A program made the position numbers and the translations under genes. A stretch of DNA of 5,119 nt from Ignavibacteriota bacterium (GTDB taxonomy: Bacteria > Bacteroidota > UBA10030 > JAHEZR01). Where the stretch lies: positions 1 to 5,119 of the forward strand of contig JAHEZR010000085.1 in NCBI GenBank assembly GCA_023251005.1, given 5' to 3'. Under the pieces are notes generated by a model. That model had not been told where the DNA came from. It saw only the letters and a list, made by a program, of their open reading frames with translations, and did not search any database. Shown piece after piece: positions 1-5,119 of this stretch (the stretch's first letter is position 1; each line of letters opens with the position of its first letter).

Positions 1-68
1 CTGGTAACCTCAAAAGCGGATTTGCGGAACTTTCCCTCGCGCTGCTCGGCAAAAGCAAGAATCTTCAT
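1..68 (-). CDS. etfA: Electron transfer flavoprotein alpha subunit, N-terminal fragment (partial)
   Basis: Only the first 22 codons lie in the window; the gene runs off the left edge. The ATG is at 68-66 and the peptide begins MKILAFAEQREGKFRKSAFE, the usual opening of EtfA (a first beta strand ending in AEQR/AEH, then a G-K-[FL] turn). EtfA carries most of the FAD site and forms a heterodimer with EtfB that passes electrons from acyl-CoA and similar dehydrogenases to ETF:quinone oxidoreductase. It lies 78 nt downstream of etfB on the same strand, the standard etfB-etfA order, which supports the call despite the short fragment. There is no Shine-Dalgarno-like sequence before the ATG; the leader is U-rich. 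The FAD-binding C-terminal domain cannot be seen. Confidence 0.85.
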   Translation of the reverse strand, partial: MKILAFAEQREGKFRKSAFEVT

Positions 69-78
69 AAATCAATTC

Positions 79-146
79 AAAAGTCAAAAGAAAGACTCAA
101 GACTAAGTTAAAAAAATCTGAAATCTAAAACCCAAACCCTAAACTG
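79..146. repeat. Degenerate 7-base tandem repeats in the etfB-etfA gap
   Basis: Read on the plus strand, the gap falls into near-continuous 7-base units. Examples are AAAAGTC/AAAAGAA at 79-92, AGACTCA/AGACTAA at 93-106, AAATCTG/AAATCTA at 114-127, and AAACCC/AAACCCT at 128-140. The unit changes gradually from AAAAGTC-like to AAATCTR-like to AAACCCT-like, with one 6-base slip near 133. On the transcribed (minus) strand this gives a U-rich, structure-poor spacer with a T7 run at 116-110. A-rich heptamer repeats of this sort occur between genes in several bacterial phyla. Any role in mRNA processing or in the etfB/etfA expression ratio is inference. Confidence 0.55.
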
Positions 147-893
147 TTAAATCGCCTTCGCTTCCTCGTGCAACAAGCGCACGAGTTCAGGAACGGCCGA
201 GACATCTGTGCCCACGATCTTTCCGGGACTTTTTGCCGGTGGCAGCCTCATTGAAAGAACCTCAACTTTTGATCCGACTGAAGGGGCGGGACGTTCGGTA
301 ATGGTTTTACTTTTCGCTGCCATAATCCCTTTCAACGATGGATAGCGGGGCTCGTTTAACCCCTTCTGTGCTATGAACACAGCCGGAAGTCTTACTTCCA
401 CGATCTCGTGCCCCCCTTCGATTTCTCTACGTGCCACGGCAATTCCGTTAGAAATATCCAGCTTGACGACAACCGAAGCAGACGGGAACCCAAGCATCTC
501 GGCAACAAGAGTTCCAACCTGTGCATTGTCATAATCGATGGATTGTTTCCCGAAGAAAACGAGATCAGGAGAAAACTCTCTGATAGTTTCCGCGAGGGCG
601 GCTGCGACAGAAAACGAATCTCGGGTCGATTCGTCTTTCAGGAGGATCGCTTTATCCACGCCCATCGCGAGAGCTTTTCGGAGTGTTTCTTTGAAGTTAT
701 CGCCGCCGAGGGAAATCGCTGTTACCTCACCTCCTAATTTTTCCTTGATTCGTAGACACTCCTCAATGGCAAACTCGTCATAAGGATTCAAGACGTGGTT
801 CACGCTGGCCTTGTCTATTGATATCCCGTCCGGTCCAACTCTTACTCGTGTCTCAGTATCCGGAACGTGGTTGATGGACACAACAAGCTTCAC
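147..893 (-). CDS. etfB: Electron transfer flavoprotein beta subunit
   Basis: This is the 248-residue small subunit of ETF, a cytoplasmic FAD/AMP heterodimer that collects electrons from acyl-CoA and other dehydrogenases. The length is normal for the family (about 250). Family landmarks are the opening MKLVVSINHVPDTE, NPYDEFAIEE at 36-45, ALAMGVDKAIL at 74-84, and the nucleotide-binding stretch FFGKQSIDYDNAQVG at 113-127. RREIEGGHEIVEVRLP at 155-170 matches most of the EtfB signature. The recognition-loop region LNEPRYPSLKGIMAAK at 179-194 docks partner dehydrogenases in known ETFs. The start is GTG at 893-891; a GAG eight bases upstream is only a weak ribosome binding site. The start overlaps the stop of a 27-codon upstream ORF as GTGA, so coupled translation is possible. 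Stop is TAA. It is probably the first full-length gene of an etfB-etfA operon driven by the promoter at 1035-1007. It looks like the canonical (non-bifurcating) type, but that needs EtfA to settle. Confidence 0.96.
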   Translation of the reverse strand: MKLVVSINHVPDTETRVRVGPDGISIDKASVNHVLNPYDEFAIEECLRIKEKLGGEVTAISLGGDNFKETLRKALAMGVDKAILLKDESTRDSFSVAAALAETIREFSPDLVFFGKQSIDYDNAQVGTLVAEMLGFPSASVVVKLDISNGIAVARREIEGGHEIVEVRLPAVFIAQKGLNEPRYPSLKGIMAAKSKTITERPAPSVGSKVEVLSMRLPPAKSPGKIVGTDVSAVPELVRLLHEEAKAI

Positions 894-973
894 AGCGACA
901 TCTCAGAGTCTGATTGCTGAATCATGCGATAGAGTTTGCACGCTTCGCACCTTGAGCCGACGACTTCAATCAT
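890..973 (-). CDS. Possible 27-codon leader ORF with a CxxC motif
   Basis: An ATG at 973-971 opens a 27-codon frame ending in TGA at 892-890, overlapping the etfB GTG start by four bases (GTGA). It begins MIEVVGSRCEACKLYRMIQQ, resembling the first beta strand, Cys-x-x-Cys turn and first helix of small thioredoxin/glutaredoxin-like proteins, then stops. A TAA sits directly before the ATG in frame, so it is not the tail of a longer frame. It lies fully inside the predicted etfB 5' leader (start of transcription near 1000). No strong ribosome binding site is visible (AAGTAA only). It could be a regulatory leader peptide coupled to etfB, the remnant of a thioredoxin-fold gene, or chance. No homologue is claimed. 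Confidence 0.3.
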   Translation of the reverse strand: MIEVVGSRCEACKLYRMIQQSDSEMSL

Positions 974-1006
974 TTACTTGATGTGAAATGAACCCTCAAT
1001 TGCAAA

Positions 1007-1035
1007 AATATACCCACTCTCCGTTTTAAAAGCAA
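1007..1035 (-). promoter_or_regulatory. Predicted sigma-70-type promoter of etfB-etfA
   Basis: On the minus strand the -35 box is TTGCTT at 1035-1030 and the -10 box is TATATT at 1012-1007, separated by exactly 17 bases. Transcription would start near position 1000, giving a leader of about 107 nt before the etfB GTG. The -10 box matches five of six consensus bases and the -35 box four of six. It is the best-matching pair I found upstream of etfB. Confidence 0.6.
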
Positions 1036-1181
1036 GCAACCTGCTCTTCCTTGAAGACGTTATGGTTTCAATTAAATTCTTCTCCCGTCCATCTGTCGAT
1101 ACAGAACTTTTGCTCAACAAATTAAATCGTGAGAAAAAATGTTGCCGCACAGGATAGGAGATTTTGCAAAAGAAAATTTCA

Positions 1182-1210
1182 TTGACTCAGAGACAAATTC
1201 TCCGTAAATT
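1182..1210 (+). promoter_or_regulatory. Predicted sigma-70-type promoter of rpsT
   Basis: The -35 box TTGACT (1182-1187) and -10 box TAAATT (1205-1210) are separated by 17 bases. The A/T-rich stretch at 1161-1181 just upstream could serve as an UP element, fitting a strongly expressed ribosomal protein gene. Transcription would start around 1217, leaving a leader of about 30 nt before the rpsT ATG. The pattern follows the E. coli consensus rather than the TTTG / TAnnTTTG pattern of Bacteroides. Confidence 0.7.
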
Positions 1211-1231
1211 ATTCCTAAATTCAATGAGTCA
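1183..1231. promoter_or_regulatory. Pair of TGASTCA palindromes flanking the rpsT -10 box
   Basis: TGACTCA at 1183-1189 overlaps the -35 box, and TGAGTCA at 1225-1231 lies just past the predicted start of transcription. Each is a 7-base near-palindrome within a wider CAWTGASTCA, and each is the reverse complement of the other. Their centres are 42 bases apart, close to four helical turns, so a dimeric repressor could bind both on one DNA face. They could also pair as a long-range inverted repeat. No binding protein is known for this site; an operator role is inference. Confidence 0.35.
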
Positions 1232-1248
1232 CTTTTACAGGGAAGGAA

Positions 1249-1503
1249 ATGGCACAACATAAATCAGCAATCAAGAGAATGCGCAGCAGTCTGCGGAGAC
1301 GGGAACGCAACCGAAATTATATGTCGATGATGAAAAGCGCAATCAAACGCGTTCGAAGTGCAGGCACAAAAGAACAGGGGCAAGCGGCACTTCTGAGGGC
1401 GGTCTCGATTCTCGATTCGATGGCAGCAAAGGGAATTATCCACCGAAATAAAGCCGCAAATCAGAAATCCAGTCTCACGAAGCTTGTGAACAAGCTCCAG
1501 TAG
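1249..1503 (+). CDS. rpsT: 30S ribosomal protein S20
   Basis: This 84-residue, highly basic protein matches the S20 family in length and sequence. S20 binds 16S rRNA (5' domain and helix 44 region) early in 30S subunit assembly. Landmarks are the opening MAQHKSAIKRMRSSLRRRER, the central MKSAIKRVRSA, and the C-terminal IIHRNKAANQKSSLTKLVNK, the conserved NKAA-x-KS-x-L-x-K-x-V-N block. A clear purine-rich ribosome site (AGGGAAGGAA, 1239-1248) precedes the ATG. The gene stands alone, with its own promoter and a terminator hairpin 24 nt after the TAG, as is common for rpsT. In E. coli S20 controls its own translation; whether that holds here is unknown. The gene converges with the envelope operon on the other strand. 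Confidence 0.97.
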   Translation: MAQHKSAIKRMRSSLRRRERNRNYMSMMKSAIKRVRSAGTKEQGQAALLRAVSILDSMAAKGIIHRNKAANQKSSLTKLVNKLQ

Positions 1504-1527
1504 AGACCGCTTGTGCCAGAAACGACA

Positions 1528-1563
1528 AAAGCCAATCCGGGGATTAATGACAGGATTGGCTTT
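1528..1563. terminator. Bidirectional intrinsic terminator between rpsT and the TPR gene
   Basis: A perfect 11-bp stem AAAGCCAATCC (1528-1538) / GGATTGGCTTT (1553-1563) encloses a 14-base loop. It lies 24 nt after the rpsT stop and 27 nt after the TPR gene stop on the other strand. Plus-strand transcripts end in TTTCGTGTTT and minus-strand ones in TTTTGTCGTTT, so both have a moderate U tract. A shared terminator for the two convergent units is the simplest reading. Confidence 0.8.
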
Positions 1564-1590
1564 CGTGTTTCATCTGAGATCTTGTTGCCC

Positions 1591-2229
1591 CTAAGTTGGT
1601 AGCTCGAGCGACCTCCTCTTTTCCTCAAGTTCTCTAATTCGCTGCTCGAACCGTTCTCTCTCTTCCGGCTTCCGGTGAAGCAACAGAGAGTACGTTCTGA
1701 TTGCCTCCCGATACGCTCTCTGGCTCGCATAAATTTCCGCTAATGTTGGCGTCGCGATCTCTCCGTCGAGATTTTCACTTGCGATCTCCTCACCCGTTTC
1801 CACTACGGGGTCCGAACAGCCGATATCTTCCCTCGACTCATCTTCGGCGATTTGAACCGCGGGTTCTTTCTTCAGTGGGTCGGTTTTTTCGTTGACAAGG
1901 AGAACCTTTTCGCCTGTTTCCGCTTCGCGCAAGAGAGTTGAGGCAACTTCACACCGAGGCTGGAGAGCCAAAGTTTGTTCAAGCTCTCTCCTTGCGTCAC
2001 TAAATTTTCGAAGACGAAGATAACATCGGCCAAGGACGAGACGAGCCGTGGCGTATTCAGGATAATGTGCTTTCCCCCTTTCACAGAGATCTCGCGCCTC
2101 CTCCAGTCGGTTGGTGTCGAGATAGAGACTAGCCAGCAGAGCAAAGAAAGGGGAGGCTGAGTTTGACGCGAGTCTTTTCTCGAGAGATTCGACAGTGAAA
2201 GAGACCCACGCTTCAGAAGATGATGTCAT
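1591..2229 (-). CDS. Small TPR-repeat protein
   Basis: From the ATG at 2229 this encodes 212 residues with no signal peptide or membrane segment, so probably cytoplasmic. TPR-like helical pairs occur at about 26-59 (FFALLASLYLDTNRLEEARD...YPEY), 60-93 (ARLVLGRCYLRLRKFSDARREL...LQP) and 160-193 (TPTLAEIYASQRAYREAIRTY...KP). A charged, mostly acidic linker (about 112-158) separates the second and third. The C-terminus (188-207) is a charged helix likely to form a coiled coil. TPRs bind other proteins; the partner is unknown. I chose the ATG at 2229 because it overlaps the glycosyltransferase stop as ATGA, a classic coupled junction. The frame also stays open to a TTG at 2265, which would add 12 residues, but that start has no better ribosome site. 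It is the last gene before the terminator. A helper role for the neighbouring glycosyltransferase or LPS machinery is inferred from position only. Confidence 0.85.
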   Translation of the reverse strand: MTSSSEAWVSFTVESLEKRLASNSASPFFALLASLYLDTNRLEEARDLCERGKAHYPEYATARLVLGRCYLRLRKFSDARRELEQTLALQPRCEVASTLLREAETGEKVLLVNEKTDPLKKEPAVQIAEDESREDIGCSDPVVETGEEIASENLDGEIATPTLAEIYASQRAYREAIRTYSLLLHRKPEERERFEQRIRELEEKRRSLELPT

Positions 2230-3704
2230 TTTTCTTGAAGGGCTCGGAGTTGTCGTCCGCTCCAAGCATGCTTGATGGAGAGAAAAGAGACAAACCCGAA
2301 TCCCAGACAGAATAGCAGCTGGAATGGGACTGCTGCAATCTCAGAGAAGTATAGGGATGAGAGAACCCCAAAGAAACAATACAACGCAAGCAGCATCTCG
2401 ACGATGCACGTGAGGCCCAGCTTTGTTGGGATGTACTTTTTGTTCGTCCATGCATCCGTTTTCTTTTCAATACAATACTTTGGCGTTCTCACAAACTCCC
2501 TTTTCTTACTCAGAAGGCCCTCGATAACTGCCTTTGTGTTATTGACGGCAAATCCCATACTCCCTGCCATGAAAAGAGGGAAGAGAAAGACACGACGCCG
2601 CCAGTCGGGATAGACTTCTTTCTGGGAAAACGTGTAGAAGAGAAACGATCCAATGAAAGCAACAACGAAAATCGACATCAGTGCAAAGTAGGTTTCATAG
2701 CCGCCGTGATTCTTTATGTACACAAGTGGGACGTTGAGAATACCTGCAAGGAGAATGAACGGAAAAACAATGTTGTTCGTGAGATGGAACGTCGACTGCA
2801 GCTTGATACGAAACGGAAGATCGGAACGCCAAACCTGTGGAAGGATTTTCTTCGCCGTCTCAATTGCCCCTTTCGTCCAGCGGAACTGCTGTGATTTCAG
2901 TGCATTGATCTCCGACGGCAACTCAGCCGGCGAGGTTACGTCACTCAAGAATTTAAACTTCCAGCCGCGGAGTTGCGCGCGATAACTGAGGTCAAGATCC
3001 TCGGTCAGTGTATCGTCCTGCCAGTTCCCGGAATCTTCGATGCAGGCCCTTCTCCAGATTCCACCCGTTCCGTTGAAGTTGATGAAGAAACCAGCGCGAT
3101 TTCGAATCGCCTGCTCGATTACAAAGTGGCCGTCGAGGGCCATGGCTTGTGCCCGCGTCAGGAGAGAGTATTCCGTGTTTAGGTGTTCCCACCGTGTCTG
3201 GACCATGCCGATTTTCTGATCGCACAAGAAATATGGAATCGTCTGCAGGAGGAAATCTTCCCTCGGAACGAAATCAGCATCGAAGATCGCAATGAACTGG
3301 CCACGAGCAACCTTCAATCCTTCTCGAAGGGCACCAGCTTTGTAGCCTTCCCTGTTCCCGCGTTGTATGTGCTTAAGGTCATATCCCTGAGCAACGAACT
3401 CCTTGACGATTCCCGCTACAACAGAGGATGTCTCATCGGTGGAATCATCGAGGACCTGAATTTCTAACTTCTCTCTGGGATATTTTATTCGCGCGGCTGC
3501 TCGGATCAGTCGCTCGACAACGTAGAGCTCATTGTAGATCGGAAGCTGAATCGTCACGGGGGGATAGTCGGTCATCGTCATGTCATTGTGTTCCTTCTCG
3601 GGTCGGCTTTTCAGATAATAATACACCATGATGAAACCCTGAAATCCGAAGAGCAGAAGGATCAGGAGTGCGAGGAAATAGATGATGAGTATCATTTGTT
3701 CCAT
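2226..3704 (-). CDS. Membrane GT2 glycosyltransferase, CslA/cellulose-synthase-like
   Basis: This 492-residue integral membrane enzyme should transfer sugar from a nucleotide sugar on the cytoplasmic face. One N-terminal membrane segment (about 3-30) precedes the GT-A catalytic domain (about 48-280), followed by several C-terminal segments (about 308-330, 338-359, 371-390, 428-450, 456-478). Processive GT2 motifs are all present: DD at 86-87, DAD at 142-144, TED at 234-236 and QQFRW at 272-276. The blocks LDDSTDE, GYKAGALREG, NGTGGIWR and EDLDLSYRAQLRGWKF closely resemble plant CslA (mannan/glucomannan synthase) and CslC proteins and their bacterial homologues, rather than BcsA; no PilZ domain is present. 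The product could be a beta-linked polysaccharide or a glycolipid; the donor sugar cannot be read from sequence. ATG at 3704 follows a weak GGAA eight bases upstream. It lies 47 nt after lptE and overlaps the TPR gene by ATGA. Confidence 0.93.
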   Translation of the reverse strand: MEQMILIIYFLALLILLLFGFQGFIMVYYYLKSRPEKEHNDMTMTDYPPVTIQLPIYNELYVVERLIRAAARIKYPREKLEIQVLDDSTDETSSVVAGIVKEFVAQGYDLKHIQRGNREGYKAGALREGLKVARGQFIAIFDADFVPREDFLLQTIPYFLCDQKIGMVQTRWEHLNTEYSLLTRAQAMALDGHFVIEQAIRNRAGFFINFNGTGGIWRRACIEDSGNWQDDTLTEDLDLSYRAQLRGWKFKFLSDVTSPAELPSEINALKSQQFRWTKGAIETAKKILPQVWRSDLPFRIKLQSTFHLTNNIVFPFILLAGILNVPLVYIKNHGGYETYFALMSIFVVAFIGSFLFYTFSQKEVYPDWRRRVFLFPLFMAGSMGFAVNNTKAVIEGLLSKKREFVRTPKYCIEKKTDAWTNKKYIPTKLGLTCIVEMLLALYCFFGVLSSLYFSEIAAVPFQLLFCLGFGFVSFLSIKHAWSGRQLRALQEK

Positions 3705-3751
3705 AGAGTTGTTCCGGATACGTTCAGGATGGATTATGCTTACTTGGCTGT

Positions 3752-4306
3752 TTACCAGCCGGAGACTGTTTCAATGAGAATGTCCTCTGCTAACTTGTTG
3801 ATAGCCGTCTGGATTCCTTCCGCTCGCGCGGACAGTCCCCCTGTGTATTCATAATCCCCCCAGTTCGATAGCACTTTGTCCCAGACTTTCTTTCGAAGCT
3901 TCAGATCCGTGTAGGTCACTTTCACAGCAATCGTGATCCGCCACTTCCGAACCTGTTCTCCGCCACCGACAACCGAGGGCTCCGGTTTTACTGACGTGAT
4001 CACTCCCTCGAGTATCGAGTCGGCGGTGTTTCTCTCTGTTACTTGCAAGCTGTTGTCGGTCGTGAAGCGGCTGATAACGGCGTTCGTGAACTTTTCCCTG
4101 AGTCCGGCTTCACCAAAACCACTTTGGTCATCAAAAATTGGAATGGCAATCGTCTTGATATGTGAAGGAACCGAAGAGCCACGAAACGAATACGTGCAAC
4201 CCGTACCTTGAATGAAAGGCAGGAAGGCAGTAACTACGAGCAGCACTTTCCTGGACAGAACCTCTCCTGATAGGTTGTCAAAAAGTTGAATCCGATCTCC
4301 CTCCAT
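3752..4306 (-). CDS. lptE: LPS-assembly lipoprotein LptE, Bacteroidota type
   Basis: LptE is the outer-membrane lipoprotein that plugs the LptD barrel and helps place lipopolysaccharide in the outer leaflet. The mature part starts at Cys37 and runs GCTYSFRGSSVPSHIKTIAI, followed by FGEAGLREKFTNAVISRF and ADSILEGVITSVKP, then RITIAVKVTYTDLK and a C-terminal LAEDILIETVSGW. This order and the final Trp match LptE of the Bacteroidota type (PF04390-like). A hydrophobic stretch VLLVVTAFLPFI (21-32) precedes Cys37, but the lipobox GTGC is weak, lacking the usual L at -3. As annotated (184 aa) the signal peptide has an unusually long, acidic n-region of 20 residues. A GTG at codon 21 (4246-4244) just after RK would give a more ordinary signal, yet lacks a well-spaced ribosome site. 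The ATG overlaps the upstream stop as TAATG, which favours the longer form or coupled translation. Confidence 0.87.
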   Translation of the reverse strand: MEGDRIQLFDNLSGEVLSRKVLLVVTAFLPFIQGTGCTYSFRGSSVPSHIKTIAIPIFDDQSGFGEAGLREKFTNAVISRFTTDNSLQVTERNTADSILEGVITSVKPEPSVVGGGEQVRKWRITIAVKVTYTDLKLRKKVWDKVLSNWGDYEYTGGLSARAEGIQTAINKLAEDILIETVSGW

Positions 4307-5119
4307 TATTTTGAAAGTCCATACTCCTTGATTTTCCTGTAGAGTGTCCTCTCGCTGATCCGTAACGCCTTCGCCGCAAGACGACGATTTCCCTGAAACT
4401 TCTCGAGCGCGTTGACGATCATTTTTCGTTCCACTTCGTCAAGTGCCATTGATTCTTCCGGCTCCTGGACACTAGCCTCGACTCCCTCGACGCTGTATTC
4501 CGAACCAGCTGGAATAGAAGCGTGAGGCAAAAATTGCCGCGCGAGCAAGTTTTTCACGTCAAGAATGTCCTTCTTCATGTCAACAAGCGCACGATAAATC
4601 AGCTCTCGCTCTGCTTGCTCTGCGGTGCGATTGAGAAATACGGGCAGATTCCGTTCTTCGTGGTTTTCTCCACGTCCTTTCAGATACTTCCGAACGTCTT
4701 CCATCCCCAACCGCTTACCGCGCTCGATGACGAGCATGCTTTCAACGATGTTTTTCAACTCCCGGATGTTCCCGGGCCAATCGTAGTTGATGAGAGCCTG
4801 CATTGCCTCGTCCGAGATGCCGACAAAGCTCAATCCATTTCGGTCACAGAAATCTCGTGCGAACTCGTCAAAGAATAAGGGAATATCCTCTCGGCGATTC
4901 CGCAATGGAGGAACGCGTACGTTTACCGAACGAAGTCGATAGAAAAGGTCTTCACGGAAGTTTTTGTTCCGAACCTCCTGCTCAAGGTCCTTATTCGTGG
5001 CCGCGAGGATGCGCACATCGACCTTTCTCGGCACCGAAGCGCCGACCCGCATAAATTCCCCGTTCTCAAGGACGCGCAGGAATTTTACCTGGGTAGCCAG
5101 CGGCATCTCTCCGATTTCA
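4306..5119 (-). CDS. Sigma-54-dependent transcriptional activator, Fis-type HTH (5' end missing)
   Basis: This is the C-terminal 270 or so residues of an AAA+ activator that uses ATP to open sigma-54 RNA polymerase promoters. The frame is open at the window edge; the first visible residues EIGEMPLATQVKFLRVLE are the end of the Walker B region. Also seen (counting from the Met at 5106) are sensor I ILAATNKDLE (33-42), the arginine-finger region FREDLFYRLRSVNVRVPPLR (50-69), and sensor II DWPGNIRELKNIVE (109-122). A linker of about 70 residues follows, then a Fis-like helix-turn-helix (224-266: GNRRLAAKALRISERTLYRKIKEYGL). Walker A, GAFTGA and any receiver or sensory domain lie outside, so the input signal is unknown. 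The linker motif ERELIYRAL...KKDILDVKNLL resembles that of activators paired with LptE in Bacteroidota and relatives. The stop TAA overlaps the lptE ATG (TAATG). Its own position in the operon suggests feedback or co-regulation. Confidence 0.95.
   Translation of the reverse strand, partial: EIGEMPLATQVKFLRVLENGEFMRVGASVPRKVDVRILAATNKDLEQEVRNKNFREDLFYRLRSVNVRVPPLRNRREDIPLFFDEFARDFCDRNGLSFVGISDEAMQALINYDWPGNIRELKNIVESMLVIERGKRLGMEDVRKYLKGRGENHEERNLPVFLNRTAEQAERELIYRALVDMKKDILDVKNLLARQFLPHASIPAGSEYSVEGVEASVQEPEESMALDEVERKMIVNALEKFQGNRRLAAKALRISERTLYRKIKEYGLSK

Larger units (their letters stand above)
894..1248. other. Divergent intergenic region between etfB and rpsT
   Basis: These 355 bases separate two genes that point away from each other. 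The left part (894-1000) is the etfB leader and holds the small CxxC ORF. At 1007-1035 is the minus-strand promoter for etfB. From about 1036 to 1160 I see nothing convincing: only AT-rich sequence and a 31-codon plus-strand frame (1062-1157) without a good ribosome site. From 1161 to 1248 come an AT-rich stretch, the rpsT promoter, a pair of TGASTCA motifs and the rpsT ribosome site. No tRNA or other recognisable RNA gene is present. Confidence 0.8.

Noticed and set aside
131..143. CCCAAACCCTAAA resembles plant-type telomere repeats (CCCTAAA).
   Set aside because: Only one exact unit is present and it is part of a heptad series that drifts in sequence, in clearly bacterial context between etfB and etfA.
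408..783. Plus-strand open frames opposite etfB.
   Set aside because: They lie wholly antisense to a strongly conserved gene, have no family features, and are best explained as shadows of etfB codon use.
1062..1157. A 31-codon plus-strand frame upstream of rpsT (begins MVSIKFFSRPSVDTELLLNK).
   Set aside because: It has no convincing ribosome site, lies upstream of the rpsT promoter, and shows no recognisable family features. Frames of this size are expected by chance.
1250..1255. TGGCAC, the -24 element of sigma-54 promoters.
   Set aside because: It is the start of the rpsT coding sequence (ATGGCACAACAT), and no TTGC-like -12 element follows at the needed spacing.
2230..2265. TTG start that would extend the TPR protein by 12 residues.
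   Set aside because: The ATG at 2229 forms an ATGA junction with the glycosyltransferase stop, and the extra residues (MERTTTPSPSRK) are low-complexity with no better ribosome site.
2706..3467. Several overlapping plus-strand open frames and one minus-strand frame within the glycosyltransferase gene.
   Set aside because: All are in alternative frames of a gene with complete GT2 motifs; none has a ribosome site or protein-family signature.
4527..4541. Short palindrome GGCAAAAATTGCC.
   Set aside because: It lies inside the linker coding region of the sigma-54 activator, has no T tract, and is short enough to arise by chance.

Overview
The window looks like ordinary chromosome from a bacterium of the Bacteroidota/Chlorobiota/Ignavibacteriota group. 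The main pointers are an LptE lipoprotein of the Bacteroidota type, directly preceded by a sigma-54 activator whose linker carries an ERELIYRAL...KKDILDVKNLL motif. From memory of these genomes, that pair is typical of the group. The rpsT promoter is of the E. coli -35/-10 type rather than the Bacteroides -33/-7 type, which points weakly to the Ignavibacteria/Chlorobi side. No species can be named from the sequence alone.

Layout: (a) 1-893, minus strand, holds etfB and the first 22 codons of etfA. These encode the electron transfer flavoprotein, which passes electrons from acyl-CoA and related dehydrogenases to the quinone pool. The two genes are separated by an A/T-rich gap built from degenerate 7-base repeats. 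(b) 894-1248 is a divergent intergenic region with a good promoter for etfB on the minus strand and a very good one for rpsT on the plus strand. It also holds a possible 27-codon leader ORF whose stop overlaps the etfB start. (c) 1249-1503, plus strand, is rpsT (ribosomal protein S20). A perfect 11-bp hairpin at 1528-1563 probably terminates transcription from both sides. (d) 1591-5119, minus strand, is a compact four-gene run read in the order sigma-54 activator (5' end outside the window), lptE, a membrane GT2 glycosyltransferase resembling plant CslA enzymes, and a small TPR protein. The junctions are TAATG, a 47-nt gap and ATGA, so co-transcription and translational coupling are likely.

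Functionally the minus-strand cluster is about the cell envelope. LptE helps insert lipopolysaccharide in the outer membrane, and the glycosyltransferase makes or starts a polysaccharide or glycolipid at the inner membrane. The TPR protein may act as an accessory, and the sigma-54 activator may control the set or simply travel with it. The etf and rpsT units are housekeeping genes. I see no mobile element, CRISPR array, tRNA or obvious new defence or biosynthetic system. The more curious points are the CxxC leader ORF before etfB, the paired TGASTCA sites around the rpsT promoter, the heptad repeats, and a CslA-like enzyme inside an LptE operon.
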